64,000 nt of DNA, from positions 248,001-312,000 of the forward strand of contig JAUIRK010000129.1 in NCBI GenBank assembly GCA_030549495.1, written 5' to 3'. Numbering within the stretch: position 1 is the stretch's first letter; each line of letters starts with the position of its first letter. The position numbers were made by a program, and so were the translations under genes. Origin of the DNA: Nectonema munidae (Eukaryota; Nematomorpha; Nectonematoida; Nectonematidae). The notes under the pieces were generated by a model. It had not been told where the DNA came from. It did not search any database and worked only from the letters and a program-made list of their open reading frames with translations. Shown in pieces: positions 60,874 to 64,000 of this stretch.

Positions 60874-62545
60874 GAGATTTTCTGGCGCAGTTATCAGGAT
60901 CTTGCTCAAAACATCGACAAGACTCAAGTCCATTAACGTCATCGGATTGAACAAGATCTGTATCTCGCACCATGGCGGAAACCAAAGATCTACTCAAGCT
61001 CATGCAGCAGCAGATGGATCAGCAAAGATAGCAGATGGATCAGCAAAGACAGCTTATGGAGAAGATGATTGAGAACATCACTGGAAAACCTATGATAGGT
61101 TCTTCTACTCCGATCACTACAAGTTCGAAGTTCACGCCGTTCGACCCTACTACTGAACTTTGGTCAGATTACTTTTCCCGATTCTGCACCTTTCTGGAAA
61201 CTAGTTCAATTCCTAATGATCGAATGGCTCAAACTTTCCTGACTAACCAGTCTGCTATCGTCTACAAGCTTTTGTCCAATCTTGCTACCCAGCAGTCTCC
61301 TTTAAAAGACATCAATGATCATCCCTGCACGAGATAGTTAACTTCATGAAAGACCAATATGATCCAAAGCAATTCATTATCCGTGAACGTTTCCGTTACA
61401 GGAGCGATATGCAGCGCAAGCCTGGTGAAATAATCCAAGAACTGGCGGCTCGGATACGTCAAGACGCTGTCACCTGCAACTTTTCTTCAATAAAGGATCC
61501 CCAAGATGAAGCTCTACGTACACGGTTCATCTGCTCCGTCAACAACGAAGCCGGCAAAGGTCGCCAAGGAGACTGTCCATGGAACCCTGAAGGCAGTCAA
61601 TAGAGTGGATGGGAAGATTCTGCTCAAAACGACACCAAAGAAAAAAAAATTAAAGGCAGAAAAAGCCAAAGTAAAAAAAGAGCTGATGAGAAGGCGCAGT
61701 TGAAAGTCATTGTTGGAGTTACTACTACAACCCAACCGACTCTCCCAAAGCTAGAAGTTCCTATCAAGATCACGAATAAACAATTTCTTATGGAAATCCA
61801 TACGGCCATGACGGGTAACTTCATTACAAAACAGCAGTGGGACACCTTAGGACACCCTACTTTAGATCAGCCGACGCCCGAATATCCGCAAATAAGCACA
61901 GCTTGTCGACTCAAGGGAGCTTCAGGGCTATCACCAGAGTACCAGGAACCGAAAAGGGTGTTGACATTACTTCCTTGATTCTGCGGAACCATGCTATGCT
62001 CAAGGATTTCTACCTGTAGATAGAGTTCAAGTCAAACACCAAACCTATCTTCTGCAAAGCAAGGTCAGTCCCATTCGCGATGCTGGACGACCTGGAGAAG
62101 GCTTATCAAGAAGGATTTGCAAAAGGAATCCTGGAGCCTGTCCAGTTTAACGACTACGGTACGCCAGTGATTCGATTCAAAAAGAAGGCAAATGTGTGGG
62201 GACTACTCAGTCACGGTGAACCAGCATCTAAAGGATCATCGTCATCCCATACCTCTTTCTGCAGAACTGATGTGCAAGTTAGGAGGTGGTTATGGATTAT
62301 CCAAGATCGACTTAGCAGATGAGTACAATTAGATTCATTTGGGGCCTAAAAGCCCGAGGACGCTCGCCTTGAATACTCACAAAGAAGTTTTGCTACAAAA
62401 GAGAATCAAGTCGGCAACGATACTTTCATTTAACTGATTCAACATCATGGCCCACCGAGCATGACGATTTGCAGCGAGGGTGGGGTTAGCTTCACCTTGG
62501 TCACGGACCATCGACCTCTCATTGCGATGTTTGGACCAGGAAAAG
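60575..62545 (+). mobile_element. Ty3/Gypsy LTR retroelement fossil
   Basis: After the 5' LTR come a gag-like region (FTPFDPTTELWSDYFSRF near 61135, IRERFRYRSDMQRKPGEI near 61379) and a short piece of the reverse transcriptase start (KAYQEGFAKGILEPVQFNDY near 62098), with the parts between much shortened. Base composition is clearly richer in G+C than the surroundings. No 3' LTR is seen before the next element begins at about 62560. Broken, with at least several breaks; the LTR divergence suggests an old family. Confidence 0.75.
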
Positions 62546-62559
62546 CTACCATCATAGCC

Positions 62560-64000
62560 TTCTAGCCATCTTGGAGGTTTTCTGGTTGGTTGAGGCTCAG
62601 TGTGGAATTCTGTTTCATCTTCACTTTTTGCTTAATGTCCTGTGTTTCCATTATCCAATACACCATCTGTGTGCAGTTCGACTTGGTCTTTAGCTTTTCT
62701 CTGATCTTGTTGCAAACTTTGTTGTTTTTCCAAAAATTTATCGTCTTCATAGTGTATCTGTTTGTTAGTAAAATGATTTCTTCTGAAGATAGATAAATTT
62801 TGTCTTCGAATTAGGAGGTTGACATTTCTGACTGCAAGTTGTAGGTCAGAACTCGTGATTTGTGTTTTTTCAGCGAACATCTTCAGTATACTTGTGTCTA
62901 GTTCTTGAATTGCTTTGTCGACTTTGAAAGGATGTGCTTGCATCAGTTCGTATTTTGCAAGTGTCGCATCTGATTAGGGAAGAGTTGAAAATAATTGCTG
63001 TTTTTCTCATCCACTTTTTCATTTTCCAACCATGGTTAAGAACGAAAATGTCTCCCTTAGAACAAAAATCTTTTGATCGTTCCTTCTAATGACATCTGCA
63101 TAAAAAACTTCTCCAGGTTTTGAACCTCTGAGGGTTGGAGCTTGTTGGAAAATTCTTTTAGGAATATATTTGATTGAGCGACAAATACTACATGATTCTT
63201 CCACATCTTTAATGAGTTTATTACTGTTTAAACCATAAAAGTGGCCATCAAAAAGTACTTTTCGCTGTGTTTTTGTAGGGTGATTAAACTGAAGGTTTAG
63301 AGAATGAAGAATACCTGGAACAAAAACTCTTGGGATTACAATAAGCTGTTTTGCTGTTGAAAACGGTGTAGATTTTTGCACTATTAGTATACCTCTTTTG
63401 TCAATGGTGATCACGCGTAGCAATCTTATTACATCAGTACATTTTTTTTTGAAATCAATTCCTCAAATGTGCATGTACTTTTCTTAGGATTTTACACTTC
63501 TTTTGTAATGCTATCCATGCCAACTTGTTAGTAAATGGCATTTTTGATATTCCTCCGAGCACATCATCAACTTTCATTGTATTTAAAGTTTGAGATACAG
63601 AAGTTATGGATTCTTCAACAAAACTACAGATTTGGCAGTTTCTTTCATGACAAGAGAGTGAGTTGCGTGAAGAGAAATCACTAGTCAAATTGTCGGAACC
63701 ACGGATATGATATAATTCAACGTTAACTGCACTAAGAGGTGTTAGAAATTATGAAACTCTTGAAGACGAAGAAAAATATCATTGTTGTAAACGACTGGCT
63801 AAGGCTTCGTGCTCACATGGAAATCAGTTAATTTGGTGGTCTTTTAGCTTGAAGATGAAAAACTCTGCAAGTTTTGTTTACCATTCCTTTGTAGAAGAAG
63901 AGTAGCTCCTAAGCTTTTGTTGAGTGGGGAAGCATCCACTGTGATTGTAAGATGGTCTATTGATCTTGGGATTGTTAAAACTTCTGCAGATCTCAACAAA
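62560..64000 (-). mobile_element. LTR retroelement fossil with integrase, minus strand
   Basis: Minus-strand translation shows an integrase zinc-binding region (LHLQ-type FNHPTKTQRKVLFDGHFYGL near 63290, then CSICRSIKY), the start of the integrase core (GEVFYADVIRR near 63110), a downstream part of the same polyprotein (VDKAIQELDTSILKMFAEKT near 62920), and, upstream, cysteine-bearing SSRNSLSCHERNCQICSF near 63670. It continues past the window edge. No LTR is visible. Broken, with several breaks; family within the Gypsy-like group not settled. Confidence 0.65.

Noticed and set aside
62296-62560. Possible 3' LTR of the Gypsy element
   Set aside because: No word of the 5' LTR (for example GTAAAGCAGCTTATGC or AAAACATAACA) recurs before the next element begins.

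Overview
This is a very AT-rich stretch of nuclear DNA from an invertebrate animal. The signs are spliced genes, a eukaryotic ribosomal protein gene with two GT-AG introns, and a dense load of animal-type transposons: several hAT groups, Tigger/pogo, piggyBac-like, Merlin, Tc1/mariner-like, three LINEs, tRNA-derived SINEs and fossil BEL/Pao and Gypsy elements. The exact group cannot be fixed from the sequence. The host proteins are divergent, which suggests a fast-evolving lineage.

Four loci look like, or could be, host genes or gene-like units. (1) A complete three-exon gene at 13870-15680 encodes a 562-residue, cysteine-rich protein of a widespread unnamed invertebrate family. A decayed relative, bounded by inverted repeats, sits inside a hAT at 4514-6537, so the family probably moves. 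(2) A spliced gene of unknown function has three phase-compatible exons between 18872 and 25216. (3) The ribosomal protein eL15 gene lies at 40205-43944 with three coding exons and 204 residues. (4) A UBAC1-like ubiquitin-binding protein is encoded in one exon on the minus strand at 50760-51944; it seems to have lost its second UBA domain. A possible terminal exon of another unknown gene is at 60115-60448.

The rest is mostly layered transposons. At 2.1-7.9 kb a ZBED5-type hAT was hit by a second hAT (perfect 8-bp target duplication), which was itself hit by the unnamed cysteine-rich element. At 34.8-38.7 kb a minus-strand hAT holds a 5'-truncated LINE and a solo Gypsy LTR. At 46.5-50.2 kb a ZBED5-type hAT is split by another hAT and abuts a piggyBac-like repeat. 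At 54.6-55.3 kb there is a short Merlin element with perfect 8-bp duplications. Several hAT MITEs (7.5, 11.7 and 55.9 kb) keep both ends and target duplications.

Three features stand out at larger scale: an apparently uninterrupted 1.55-kb (GATA)n array inside an intron, ending a Tigger copy; a TTAA-flanked 2.8-kb non-autonomous element carrying two internal tandem arrays with a period near 148 bp, with related sequence at 12.7-13.6 and 46.5-47.8 kb; and at least three tRNA-derived SINE families. The right end (60.6-64.0 kb) holds two LTR-retroelement fossils in opposite orientation.
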